A stretch of DNA of 53,340 nucleotides from Pseudomonadota bacterium (GTDB lineage Bacteria; Chloroflexota; UBA6077; JAJPHF01), in the NCBI GenBank assembly GCA_021325365.1, contig JAJPHF010000185.1:1-53340 (forward strand), in the 5' to 3' direction. This document shows positions 7,529-14,031 of the stretch, piece by piece; within the stretch, counting starts at the first letter, position 1; each line of letters starts with the position of its first letter. The notes beneath the pieces were generated by a model that was not told the origin of the DNA, made no database searches, and worked only from the letters and a program-made list of their open reading frames with translations. The position numbers and the translations under genes are program-made.

Positions 7529-8474
7529 CGGGCGGCCCGCCGCGGCGGAGGGTGTCGAGCGCGGCCTGCAGGCTATCGAACGCCTCGCGCTGGGCGCGCT
7601 GGCGGTCGGCGGGCGTGCGGCCGGCCGGGTGGCGCGCGCCGTCGAGGGCGGCCTGCAGTACATCGGCGATGTCGCCACGCAGGTAGCCGAGGAGCGAGAC
7701 GAGCTGCGGATCGGCCATGGTGTCCTCCGGGGGCCAGTCGGCGGCCCCGAGCTGTGGGATGAGGGACGGGGCGTTGCCCCAGTCCCAGCGCCAGAGCGAG
7801 ACGCCCGCGTAGCCAGCGGCGCGGCACGCATCCAGTGCCGCGACGAGGGCGGCCGGGGAACTGGTGCAGGGGAGCACCGGGTAGCACGGCGGGACGCGGC
7901 CGCCCCGGGCGGCGATGCCGTCGGCCCAGCGCTGGGCGAGCGCGACGGTGAGCGCGGGCGGCTGGGCGAAGTCGGTGTAGTAGAGCTGCGGCAGGACGCC
8001 GTCGAGCTGGTCGAGCCAGGCCCAGGGGAAGGGCTCCAGATCGGGCGCGAAGGGGCCGGTCGGCCAGCGGTTGCCGAAGGCGATGCGCAGGTCGGGCGCG
8101 TAGCCCAGCCAGGCGTCGGGGGCGCCAGCGCGCAGGCCATCGACGAGCGCGCGTGCGTCGGCATCCTCGCCGATCGCCTCGTACTCGATGTCGAGCGCGA
8201 GCCCGTCGGCGCCGGCGCCGAGTGCTTGCAGGCCGACGGCGACCTCGGCCGCCGGATCCTCCAGGTAGACGTAGGTCCAGGCGAGGCAGCGGAGGCCGGC
8301 GGCGTGGACCGCGTCGACGAGCGCGGGCGTGAATTGGGGCCAGGCGTACCCTCCGTCGCCGGCCTTCACGAGCACGTGCGAGCAGCCGGCGGCCTGGGCC
8401 GTGGAGAGCCAGTCGCCGCCCTGGTGCGCGTACCAGACCCAGAGGGCGCTGCCGTGGACGGGGGCTGGGGGCAT
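7515..8474 (-). CDS. Phage endolysin-like TIM-barrel glycoside hydrolase with an internal start
   Basis: Start chosen at ATG 8474 (MPPAPVHGSALWVWYAHQGG), preceded by a GGAGAGGAG ribosome site and one base after the stop of the terminase small-subunit gene. 319 aa. Residues 1-230 read as a beta/alpha barrel like GH25-type lysozymes: HVLVKAGDGGYAW, LRCLAWTYVYLEDP, and DGLALDIEYEAIG with the acidic residues expected at the active site, ending PCYPVLPC and GVSLWRWDWG. The last 67 residues form a separate helical domain that has its own in-frame ATG at 7718 behind a perfect GGAGG five bases upstream. The product would cut the cell wall at lysis. Confidence 0.75.
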   Translation of the reverse strand: MPPAPVHGSALWVWYAHQGGDWLSTAQAAGCSHVLVKAGDGGYAWPQFTPALVDAVHAAGLRCLAWTYVYLEDPAAEVAVGLQALGAGADGLALDIEYEAIGEDADARALVDGLRAGAPDAWLGYAPDLRIAFGNRWPTGPFAPDLEPFPWAWLDQLDGVLPQLYYTDFAQPPALTVALAQRWADGIAARGGRVPPCYPVLPCTSSPAALVAALDACRAAGYAGVSLWRWDWGNAPSLIPQLGAADWPPEDTMADPQLVSLLGYLRGDIADVLQAALDGARHPAGRTPADRQRAQREAFDSLQAALDTLRRGGPPDANG

Positions 8475-8475
8475 G

Positions 8476-8961
8476 TCACTCCTCTCCAATGCCGAGCTCG
8501 GCACCAACGGCTTCGAGGGCCGCGGCCAGCTTCGTGGCCAGGTCGTTGGCCTGCTCGCCGCGCAGGGTACGGTCGAGCTTAAGCGCCTTCACCAGCACGT
8601 CCATGAGGCGGCTGAAGGCCTCCACGGGGAGCTGCACCATCGCCTCGGACTTGGGCTCGGCTGCCGTGTCGGGATCGTCAGGTTCCTCCGTGTGCCCGGC
8701 CCGAGGGGGCGGCGGGGTCAGGATCTTGACGATCAGCTCGCGGGTGAGCGCGATCTCCGTGGCCAGGCTCTCCTCCGCTTGCGCGACGGAGAGATCGGGG
8801 AAGAGCCGGTGCAGGCGCTCGGAGTAGCGGCCGTGCTTGAGGGCGTTCTGGTTGCCCGGGCGCGCGCCACAGCGGCCGGCGTGGCTGGCGCACAGCTCCT
8901 GGCCCTTGAGGGCGCTGCGGGTGCAGTGATGACCGTTGCGGGTGTGCTGGGTGCAGCGCAT
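8476..8961 (-). CDS. terS: Terminase small subunit-like protein with N-terminal zinc knuckle
   Basis: 161 aa. Residues 4-31 have C-x(8)-C and C-x2-H-x3-C-type ligands (CTQHTRNGHHC, ELCASHAGRC), and then GNQNALKHGRYSERL at about 36-50, a motif common in small-terminase-like proteins of this group. The middle is helical and the C-terminal part contains KALKLDRTLRGEQANDL. The gene lies upstream of the lysis genes and the large terminase in one transcript. The call rests on motif and context, not on a known structure. Confidence 0.65.
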   Translation of the reverse strand: MRCTQHTRNGHHCTRSALKGQELCASHAGRCGARPGNQNALKHGRYSERLHRLFPDLSVAQAEESLATEIALTRELIVKILTPPPPRAGHTEEPDDPDTAAEPKSEAMVQLPVEAFSRLMDVLVKALKLDRTLRGEQANDLATKLAAALEAVGAELGIGEE

Positions 8962-9048
8962 GCACGGCGCCCTCCTCCCTTCGGCTCAGAGTCAGGGTAG
9001 CCGAGCGGCCGGGCGCGACGCGGACAACGGTCAGGGCGGTAGTGGAGG

Positions 9049-9471
9049 CTAGTAGCTGCCGATCCAGCGGACGAAGGGTACGCGGCCGGCGAGCGCGCGC
9101 AGCAGCCGCTGGTCGTCAGTCCAGAGGTCCGCACCCAGCTCCTCGGCCAGGGCGATATAGTGGGCGTCGTAGGCTGCCGGCAGGCCGTAGATGTCGGCAA
9201 TGGCGAGAGCCCGCTGGTGCATCGTCGGCGAGGTCTGCAGGGCGATAGGGAAGGTGAGGAAGTCGGCCATGAGCCGGTCGGCGAGCGATAGTGCCATGCC
9301 CTGACGCACCATGCGCTGCCGCAAGATGTTGGCGACCTCATAGGGGAGGAGCGTGGGCGCGACGATCGGCTCGCCCGCCTGGGCCGTGCTAGTCAAAAGG
9401 GCGATGACCTGGGCGGAGTAGGTCTCGGTCAAGATGAGCTTGACGGCGACGGAGGCGTCAAGGACGATCAC
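9049..9471 (-). CDS. vapC: VapC-family PIN-domain toxin
   Basis: 140 aa from GTG 9471. MIVLDASVAVKLILTE holds the first PIN aspartate, LLPYEVANILRQRM the conserved Glu, AAYDAHYIALAEELGADLWT the third and fourth acidic residues (YDAHY, LWTDDQRLL). PIN toxins are Mg-dependent RNases that cut tRNA or rRNA. The start overlaps the antitoxin stop in GTGA. It is in the prophage on the same strand as the phage genes, so it is most likely a passenger (moron) or stability module of the element. Confidence 0.85.
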   Translation of the reverse strand: MIVLDASVAVKLILTETYSAQVIALLTSTAQAGEPIVAPTLLPYEVANILRQRMVRQGMALSLADRLMADFLTFPIALQTSPTMHQRALAIADIYGLPAAYDAHYIALAEELGADLWTDDQRLLRALAGRVPFVRWIGSY

Positions 9472-9656
9472 GAGAGCTGGCGAGAGCGCTCATCGCGCGC
9501 CTCGTTCAACAACTCCGCGGACGGCGACCAGAGCTCGCCCTGGCGCTCGGCGAGCATCGCGGCCTGGCGCTGCTTCGCGTGTTCGAGGGCAGCCAGCCAC
9601 TCCTGCTGCTGCTCGGGCGTCAGGCGGGGAATCGTGAGGCGTTGGGTCTGGCTCAT
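9468..9656 (-). CDS. vapB: VapB-like antitoxin
   Basis: Start chosen at ATG 9656 (MSQTQRLTIPRLTPEQQQE), giving 62 aa; a longer frame to 9761 begins with unconvincing Arg/Pro sequence. The product is helical and Gln/Glu rich (WLAALEHAKQRQAAMLAERQ) and ends ELLNEARDERSRQLS, the kind of C-terminal tail that wraps a PIN toxin. It overlaps the vapC start by four bases. No DNA-binding N-terminus of the AbrB or RHH type is obvious, so its subfamily is unclear. Confidence 0.7.
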   Translation of the reverse strand: MSQTQRLTIPRLTPEQQQEWLAALEHAKQRQAAMLAERQGELWSPSAELLNEARDERSRQLS

Positions 9657-9757
9657 GTGCTCGGTGTGCTCCCATCTACTCTGCCGATAGCGTGGGCTGG
9701 CCCTCTCCATACGGTAGCACAAGTGCGCGGCTGGAGGTCGTGGCCGCGGGGCCGACC

Positions 9758-10244
9758 TCACCCGCTGCGGGGCTCTGGGAGGGCGAGGAGGCGGCCGGGC
9801 ATGAGGCCGCGGGTATACGCGGCTTCAAGCTGGGGCCGGGCCCAGTCGCCGACCGTGGAGCCGTCGGGCAGGAGCGTGGCGCTCAGGAACTCATCCTCGA
9901 AGCTGGAGATGCCGGCCTCGACCGCTTCGAGCTTCGCCTTCACGACGAGCAGCAGGGCGCCAGCGCTGGCGGGTGGCCTGCTCCCAGCGCTGCTCGGCGA
10001 CGTGGGGCGCGCGGCGGCGGTAGCCGCTCGATACGGTGGTGAACTGAGGATCGTCGCGGCCGGGCATGGCGAGGCGGAAGCGGATCATGCGGTGGCGCAT
10101 ACGGAAGCCAATGACGATGCTCTGGCGGCCGCCCTGCTCCTCCCAGAAGTAGCCGAACTGGTCGGCGCCGTAGCGGGCAAGCGTGCGCTCCAGCTCGGCG
10201 CGCGAGCGGTCGGCCGGGACCGCGGTGTGCTCGGCGTAAGGCAT
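9758..10244 (-). pseudogene. Conserved phage protein of unknown function, frameshifted
   Basis: From ATG 10244 the frame reads MPYAEHTAVPADRSRAELER, then DQFGYFWEEQGGRQSIVIGF, FRLAMPGRDDPQFT and AEQRWEQATRQRWR. At about 9966-9972 the reading changes frame. The conserved continuation ALLLVVKAKLEAVEAGISSF, EDEFLSATLLPDG and MPGRLLALP is in the frame ending at 9758. Two bases (CG or GC in a CGCGCC context) appear to be missing. The joined product of about 160 aa matches a protein often found in early regions of actinophage- and Chloroflexota-type phages (pattern RSRAEIE..L.RYGA...F, then KAKLEAVEAGI..FEDEFL). It lies between vapB and the RusA-like gene. Confidence 0.75.
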
Positions 10245-10254
10245 GACTACCTCT

Positions 10255-10698
10255 CTAGATAGCTTCTGGCAGCTCCGCGGCGGCCGAGATCTCGACCACC
10301 AGGTAGCATCGGCCGGGCTCGACGGCGAGGCGCACGCGCTCCAGGTAGAGCTGGGCCGCGTCGTCGCCGGCGAGGACCTTCACCTTGACCAGCCCGTCGA
10401 TCACGGCCTTGGTGACGCCGCTCGTCCAGTTATCGGTGTCGCGGGCGCGGTGCGAGGGGCGGACGTAGGTGAGCTGCAGCCGAGCGGGCGGCGGCACGGA
10501 CGAGGTGCCGACATGTCGGACGGCCAGCCAGACGCGCGCCTGGACGTAGCGCGTGGCGAGCCAGCGCGTGTACCAGTCGTGGCGCCCGTTCGGCGAGAGC
10601 ACGCGCGCCAGGTCGGCGGGCGGCCGCGTGCGGCTGTAGCGCCAGCGAGCGGGCGGGAAATCGTCGAGGACGAGGCGAGCGCTGCTGCAATCGCTCAT
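10255..10698 (-). CDS. rusA: RusA-family Holliday-junction resolvase / endodeoxyribonuclease
   Basis: Start chosen at ATG 10698 (MSDCSSARLVLDDFPPARW); the longer frame upstream covers another gene on a different frame. 147 aa. The motif DTDNWTSGVTKAVIDGLV at about residues 93-110 carries the D-x-D-N...K...D set of RusA enzymes, followed by VLAGDDAAQLY with the next acidic pair. RusA-type enzymes resolve junctions during phage recombination and late replication. Gene order (replication, RusA, then terminase) matches many temperate phages. Confidence 0.8.
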   Translation of the reverse strand: MSDCSSARLVLDDFPPARWRYSRTRPPADLARVLSPNGRHDWYTRWLATRYVQARVWLAVRHVGTSSVPPPARLQLTYVRPSHRARDTDNWTSGVTKAVIDGLVKVKVLAGDDAAQLYLERVRLAVEPGRCYLVVEISAAAELPEAI

Positions 10699-10766
10699 TC
10701 TGTCGGCTCCGCCAAGAGGGCCGGGTATGCGCTCGGGGCCACGGCGACAATCGCCGCGGCGAGCTC

Positions 10767-11170
10767 TCAGGCGAGGTTCTCGTAGTACGCCCCGCGCGCC
10801 TCGTCGCGCTGGGCCAACGTGCTGAGCGCGCGATTCGCGGAGGGCGCGCGGTCCACGAGGCGATGCAGAGCGTCGAGGAAGTTGGCTGCCGACGACGTGG
10901 CATCCGCGGAGGGCTCCCAGCCGCGGGCTGCGATAGTGGCGCGCACGGTCCCCGGCGGGGCGACGTACCCTTGGACCCGCTCGGCGACCCGGCGCGCGAC
11001 CCAGGCGAGCGGTCCACACGTCCGCGGGTGGCGCTGGGCGAGCTGCAGCTGGTGCAGGACGATCCAGGCCTCGATCGGCTCCAGGCGCAGCAGGAACGTC
11101 GGCTGCGCTCTCAGGTCGGCGAGCGCTTCCTGCAGGAAGGCATCGTTCAGGTTGCTGGGCTCGAGATCAT
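10767..11170 (-). CDS. Hypothetical prophage protein, start disrupted
   Basis: A minus-strand frame ending with the TGA at 10767 reads DDLEPSNLNDAFLQEALADL, RAQPTFLLRLEPIEAWIVLH, QLAQRHPRTCGPLAWVARRV and ends RDEARGAYYENLA, clearly coding in style (about 133 aa). It has no ATG, GTG or TTG near its beginning. One base away lies an ATG at 11170 behind GGAGGGAGC, which runs into a stop after eight codons. A one-base insertion just after that ATG would explain both facts. The family is not recognised. It sits between the zinc protein and the RusA-like gene in the early operon. Confidence 0.6.
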
Positions 11171-11227
11171 CCGGGCGCTCCCTCCAACGGCGATGTTGAC
11201 AATGGCTCCTACTAGAGATGGCGATTC

Positions 11228-11476
11228 TCAGGGCGCCCTGGTCCGGAAAGCGGGCGGGGCGCGAGGCGGGGCGTCGGCGCTCTCCGTGCGCTGCGGCTCG
11301 TCGAAGCGCGTCTGCTCGCCGGTCTCTGCCTTGCGGCGCTTCGGGACGGGGCGCGCGTGCGCGCAGTAGGGACAGAGCTGCAGCTTGCCGCTGGCGACCG
11401 TGACGGGGCCGTGGCGTGGACAGACGACGTAGTAGCCGTCGTGGGCGCCGCGGCGGGGCAGAAGCATGCTCGGCAT
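11228..11476 (-). CDS. Small zinc-ribbon prophage protein
   Basis: Start chosen at ATG 11476 (MPSMLLPRRGAHDGYYVVCP) behind GAAAGGA; 82 aa. One C-x2-H and one C-x2-C pair (VVCPRHGPV, QLCPYCAH) are spaced like a single zinc ribbon, followed by a charged, probably disordered tail. It lies 14 bases downstream of the replication gene, with which it is likely co-transcribed. Role unknown. Confidence 0.65.
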   Translation of the reverse strand: MPSMLLPRRGAHDGYYVVCPRHGPVTVASGKLQLCPYCAHARPVPKRRKAETGEQTRFDEPQRTESADAPPRAPPAFRTRAP

Positions 11477-11490
11477 GGCGACAGATCCTT

Positions 11491-12535
11491 TCAGGCGGTC
11501 TGCGTCGCCGCGGCGGCCTTCGGCGCCGCCATGACGCGCACGGCGCTGATCTCGGGGGCGAGCTGCGCGGCGAGCCTCAGGATGAGCGAGCGCATGCGAG
11601 TCTGGAGGTGCTCGGCGACGAAGCGAGCGGGTACGACTACCTCGAGGGTGCTGCCGCGGCGGCGGTAGGTCGCCTCGGCGAACCACGTGGTGAAATTAGC
11701 GAGCGTCATCTGGTCGCGCAGCAGCGGCTCTAGCTGCTGCGTCCAGAGCGGGTCGGGCTGCCAGTCCGGCGGGGCGAGCTCGATGGACGGGGCGGGCCGC
11801 GTGGCGCGGCGCGTGGCGAGGTAGCCGCCGAGGTTGTTGATGACGTGGTAGAGCGAGAGATGGGCACGGTCGAAGTCGTCGCCCCACTCGCAGCGGGCGA
11901 GCGCCAGGTAGACGTCGGCGATGTCGGCCGGGCTGGCGCCGCTATCGCGGATCGCCGCGGCATCGCGGCCGCGGTGACTTGCAGGCCCGCGGCGGCCAGT
12001 CGGTCGACGACGTCCTGGGCGCGCGACGGCTTCGGCACCGGCTGCAGGCGACGTGGCGCTAGCACAACCTCAGGGGACGCCGCCGCAGCGGCGCGTGCCG
12101 GTCCCCGGTCTCCGGTACCGGTAGGGTTACGGTACCGGTTCCGGTAAGGGTACCGGTACCGGTTAGCGCCGGACATCCGCGCACGCTGCGCGCACGTTCG
12201 CGTGACGTGCGCGCACGCTCGGCTGCGCGCTCGCGTCGCTCCAGGAGACGGCCCGCGTAGTCGCGCCAGTCGTGGATGCGGCGATCCGCGTCGAGGAAGC
12301 CCGCGCTGGTGAGCGCCTCGACGAGCTGCGCGGGCTCGCCCTGCCAGTCGGCGGCGGCGGCGACGTCCTGGTCGCTGTAGGGGCGGAGATCGCCGTCGTC
12401 GGCGTAGGTGAGCGCCCACCACCAGAACAGGTGCAGGTGGCCGATCGCCGCGGCGCGCGAGATGCCGAGCGCGCGGGCGAGGCGCGTGGTCTTCGGGTGG
12501 TCGCGCAGCTCCTGGTGGCTCTCGATCCAGACCAT
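11491..12535 (-). pseudogene. Phage replication initiator: winged-helix N-terminus plus DnaA-N-like C-terminus, two frameshifts
   Basis: ATG 12535 gives MVWIESHQELRDHPKTTRLA, RALGISRAAAIGHLHLFWWW and SAGFLDADRRIHDWRDYAGR, the N-terminal domain of replisome-organiser proteins. A Thr/Gly/Pro linker follows (LTGTGTLTGTGTVTLPVPET) and this frame stops at 12059. The reading resumes in a second frame (SPEVVLAPRRLQPVPKPS, AQDVVDRLAAAGLQVTAA) after a small indel near 12080, and in a third frame after another near 11950 (ADIADVYLALARCEWGDDF). The last part, LWTQQLEPLLRDQMTLANF, TTWFAEATYRRRGSTLEVVV and ARFVAEHLQTRM, resembles DnaA domain I. It would open the phage origin and recruit helicase. Confidence 0.7.
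12114..12163. repeat. Iteron-like GGTACCGGT repeats inside the replication gene, candidate phage origin
   Basis: The 9-mer GGTACCGGT occurs at 12114, 12131, 12149 and 12155, so three intervals are 17, 18 and 6 bases. Further half-sites (CCGGT, GGTTCC) lie between. The repeats encode the Thr/Gly linker of the initiator. Phage lambda keeps its origin iterons inside the O gene between the two domains, so a similar role is plausible. Confidence 0.5.
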
Positions 12536-12544
12536 CGGGATGCC

Positions 12545-12694
12545 TCACGCCGCCTGCAACTGCTTGATCGCCTCGCGGATCCAGCGGCGGAGCAGCTCGG
12601 CCATCGTGGTCTGCTCACGCTCGGCGAGCAGGCGGAGGGCCTCGCGCTGCTGGGGCGTGACGAACGTGGCGATGCGAACCGTGGGCTCGACCAT
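12545..12694 (-). CDS. Ribbon-helix-helix DNA-binding protein
   Basis: 49 aa from ATG 12694 behind AGGAGAG: MVEPTVRIATFVTPQQREAL, RLLAEREQTTMAELLRRWIR, EAIKQLQAA. The short beta strand (TVRIATFVT) followed by two helices, with a turn at REQTTMAELLR, is the RHH (MetJ/Arc/CopG) fold. It is the first gene of the leftward early operon, 10 bases upstream of the replication initiator, and could control that operon, in the manner of a Cro or plasmid copy-number regulator. Confidence 0.75.
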   Translation of the reverse strand: MVEPTVRIATFVTPQQREALRLLAEREQTTMAELLRRWIREAIKQLQAA

Positions 12695-12738
12695 CGTCTC
12701 TCCTTCTGTTGCTAACAACAAGTTGGTTGGTATAACCT

Positions 12739-12767
12739 ACGATAACACCGCGCCGGCGTCTCGTCAA
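12739..12767 (-). promoter_or_regulatory. Promoter of the leftward early operon
   Basis: Minus strand TTGACG (12762-12767), 17-base spacer, TATCGT (12739-12744). It directs transcription into the RHH and replication genes. The strong -35 box next to the repressor operator candidate fits a repressed lytic promoter. Confidence 0.5.
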
Positions 12768-12774
12768 CATCGCT

Positions 12775-12797
12775 AACGATCGTTGTTGGTGTAGAAT
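12775..12797 (+). promoter_or_regulatory. Operator-like palindrome and -10 box of the repressor gene
   Basis: AACGATCGTT (12775-12784) is a perfect 10-bp palindrome lying between the divergent promoters. On the plus strand TAGAAT (12792-12797) is a good -10 box for the XRE repressor gene, but no -35 box is visible 17 bases upstream. That would suit an activated or autoregulated promoter. The assignment to the XRE protein is inferred. Confidence 0.45.
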
Positions 12798-12820
12798 GGG
12801 CACCAAGACGGAGGTGCGCC

Positions 12821-13342
12821 ATGCAGGAGGATGTCGGGGCACGGCTGGCGGCGCGGCGGCGCGAGTTGGGGCTGTCGCAGCGGGAGCTGGGGCGGCGGAG
12901 CGGGGTGTACTACTCGGACATCTCACGCCTAGAGCGGGGGGACCGCGCGGGCGCGGGGCGGGTGCGCCGGCTTGCGGAGGCGCTGGGACTGGACCCCGAG
13001 ACGCTGGAGGTGGTGCACGAGATCGAGCCCGCCCGGCCGCGGCACGATGTCGAGCGCGCGATGGAGCTGGTGGCCACCGTGATGCCCGGCATGATCGTAA
13101 CGGGCTTGATGGCCGAGCTGTTCCCGCCGGGGGAATGGTCCGCGGGAGCACGAGAGCGCGGGGAGACCATGATCCGCGCTGAGCTGGAGCGGGCAATGCA
13201 CTGGGGCGAGCGGGTGCGCGCCTCGTATGCGGCAGCCCGCCAGCCGATGGCCGCGAGTGCCGGGGTGCCGTCCGGGGAGGACGAGGAGAGCCTGTTTCTG
13301 CTGCGCATGCAGCGCGAGCTGAAGCGGAGGAGCCAGGCGTGA
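12821..13342 (+). CDS. XRE-family phage repressor (ImmR/CI-like)
   Basis: 173 aa. Residues 5-65 are a classic XRE helix-turn-helix: GARLAARRRELGLSQRELGR, RSGVYYSDISRLERGDRAG, LAEALGLDPETLEVV. The C-terminal 100 residues are helical (ATVMPGMIVTGLMAELFPPG) and ligand function is unknown. It is divergent from the early operon and overlaps the next gene in TGATG. With the ImmA-like partner it resembles the ImmR/ImmA switch of ICEBs1, where the peptidase cleaves the repressor. Confidence 0.8.
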   Translation: MQEDVGARLAARRRELGLSQRELGRRSGVYYSDISRLERGDRAGAGRVRRLAEALGLDPETLEVVHEIEPARPRHDVERAMELVATVMPGMIVTGLMAELFPPGEWSAGARERGETMIRAELERAMHWGERVRASYAAARQPMAASAGVPSGEDEESLFLLRMQRELKRRSQA

Positions 13343-13764
13343 TGGAGCGACCGATACAGGTGGAGTGGGAGCGGGGGCTGCCGGTACCGAGCTGGTACGA
13401 GCCGCCGGGCATCATCGTGATCGATCGGGACTACTGGGACGAACTGACCGAGCCGGGCCGAGACGAGCTGCTGGTGCGGGAGTGGGCGCACCACGTGCTG
13501 GGGGCGGTGTACCCGGGGCGGCCGCGCGGCTTGGAGCGGATCAACGCCCTGCGGCAAGAGGAGCGGGGCCGCCGGCTCGCGCTGGAGTTTCTCGTCGACG
13601 ACGCCAGGGTCTTTCGGGACGGAGCACGCGGCGTACTCGAGGATCGTGGGGTCGAGGCGTGGGAAGTGGCGGAATGGTGGGACCGTTCGCAGGCGTGGTG
13701 CTGGGATCGCGTGCGGCTGTGGCGCGCGCGCTACCCGGAGCTGGCGGCCCTGATCTGTCCGTAG
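13342..13764 (+). CDS. ImmA/IrrE-like protein with degenerate metal motif
   Basis: Start taken at ATG 13342, overlapping the repressor stop (TGATG); a GTG one codon earlier is also possible. 140 aa. The segment DELLVREWAHHVLGAVYP at about residues 45-62 matches HELAHHLLG of ImmA/IrrE peptidases, except that the first zinc histidine is Arg (RExxHH). A possible third ligand region follows in GRRLALEFLVDDARVFR. The C-terminal part has EVAEWWDRSQAWCWDRVRLW. In this family the metalloprotease cleaves its cognate repressor to induce the element. The changed ligand may have removed catalysis. Confidence 0.6.
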   Translation: MERPIQVEWERGLPVPSWYEPPGIIVIDRDYWDELTEPGRDELLVREWAHHVLGAVYPGRPRGLERINALRQEERGRRLALEFLVDDARVFRDGARGVLEDRGVEAWEVAEWWDRSQAWCWDRVRLWRARYPELAALICP

Positions 13765-13802
13765 GGAACGGGACACGACACGACAGGCGCAGGAGGCCGA
13801 AC

Positions 13803-14003
13803 GTGGAGCGGCAAACGGTCACTGTCGAGGAGGCGGCGCAGTATCTGGGGATCAGTCGCAGCACGGCCTATGATGCGGTAAAGCGCGGTGAGTTGCCGGT
13901 GGTGAGGATCGGTCGTAGGTACGTGGTGCCGCGGCAAGCTCTGGAGCGCATGCTGAGCGAGGCGTGGGAGCAGCGTTACCCGGCCGCGGCGGCGGGCGGC
14001 TGA
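13803..14003 (+). CDS. xis: Excisionase-family helix-turn-helix protein
   Basis: 66 aa from GTG 13803 behind AGGAGG: TVTVEEAAQYLGISRSTAYD, AVKRGELPVVRIGRRYVVPR, QALERML. This is the MerR-like winged helix of the excisionase family, with the R-x-G-R-x-x-V-P wing. It lies 28 bases upstream of the integrase and most likely sets the direction of recombination. Confidence 0.8.
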   Translation: MERQTVTVEEAAQYLGISRSTAYDAVKRGELPVVRIGRRYVVPRQALERMLSEAWEQRYPAAAAGG

Positions 14004-14031
14004 GATAGGGGCGCGGAGCGAGGAGGCCAGG

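Noticed and set aside
1..14000. Second copy of the tRNA-Arg 3' end as the left attachment site
   Set aside because: No matching segment is visible in the window; the left prophage end must lie outside it.
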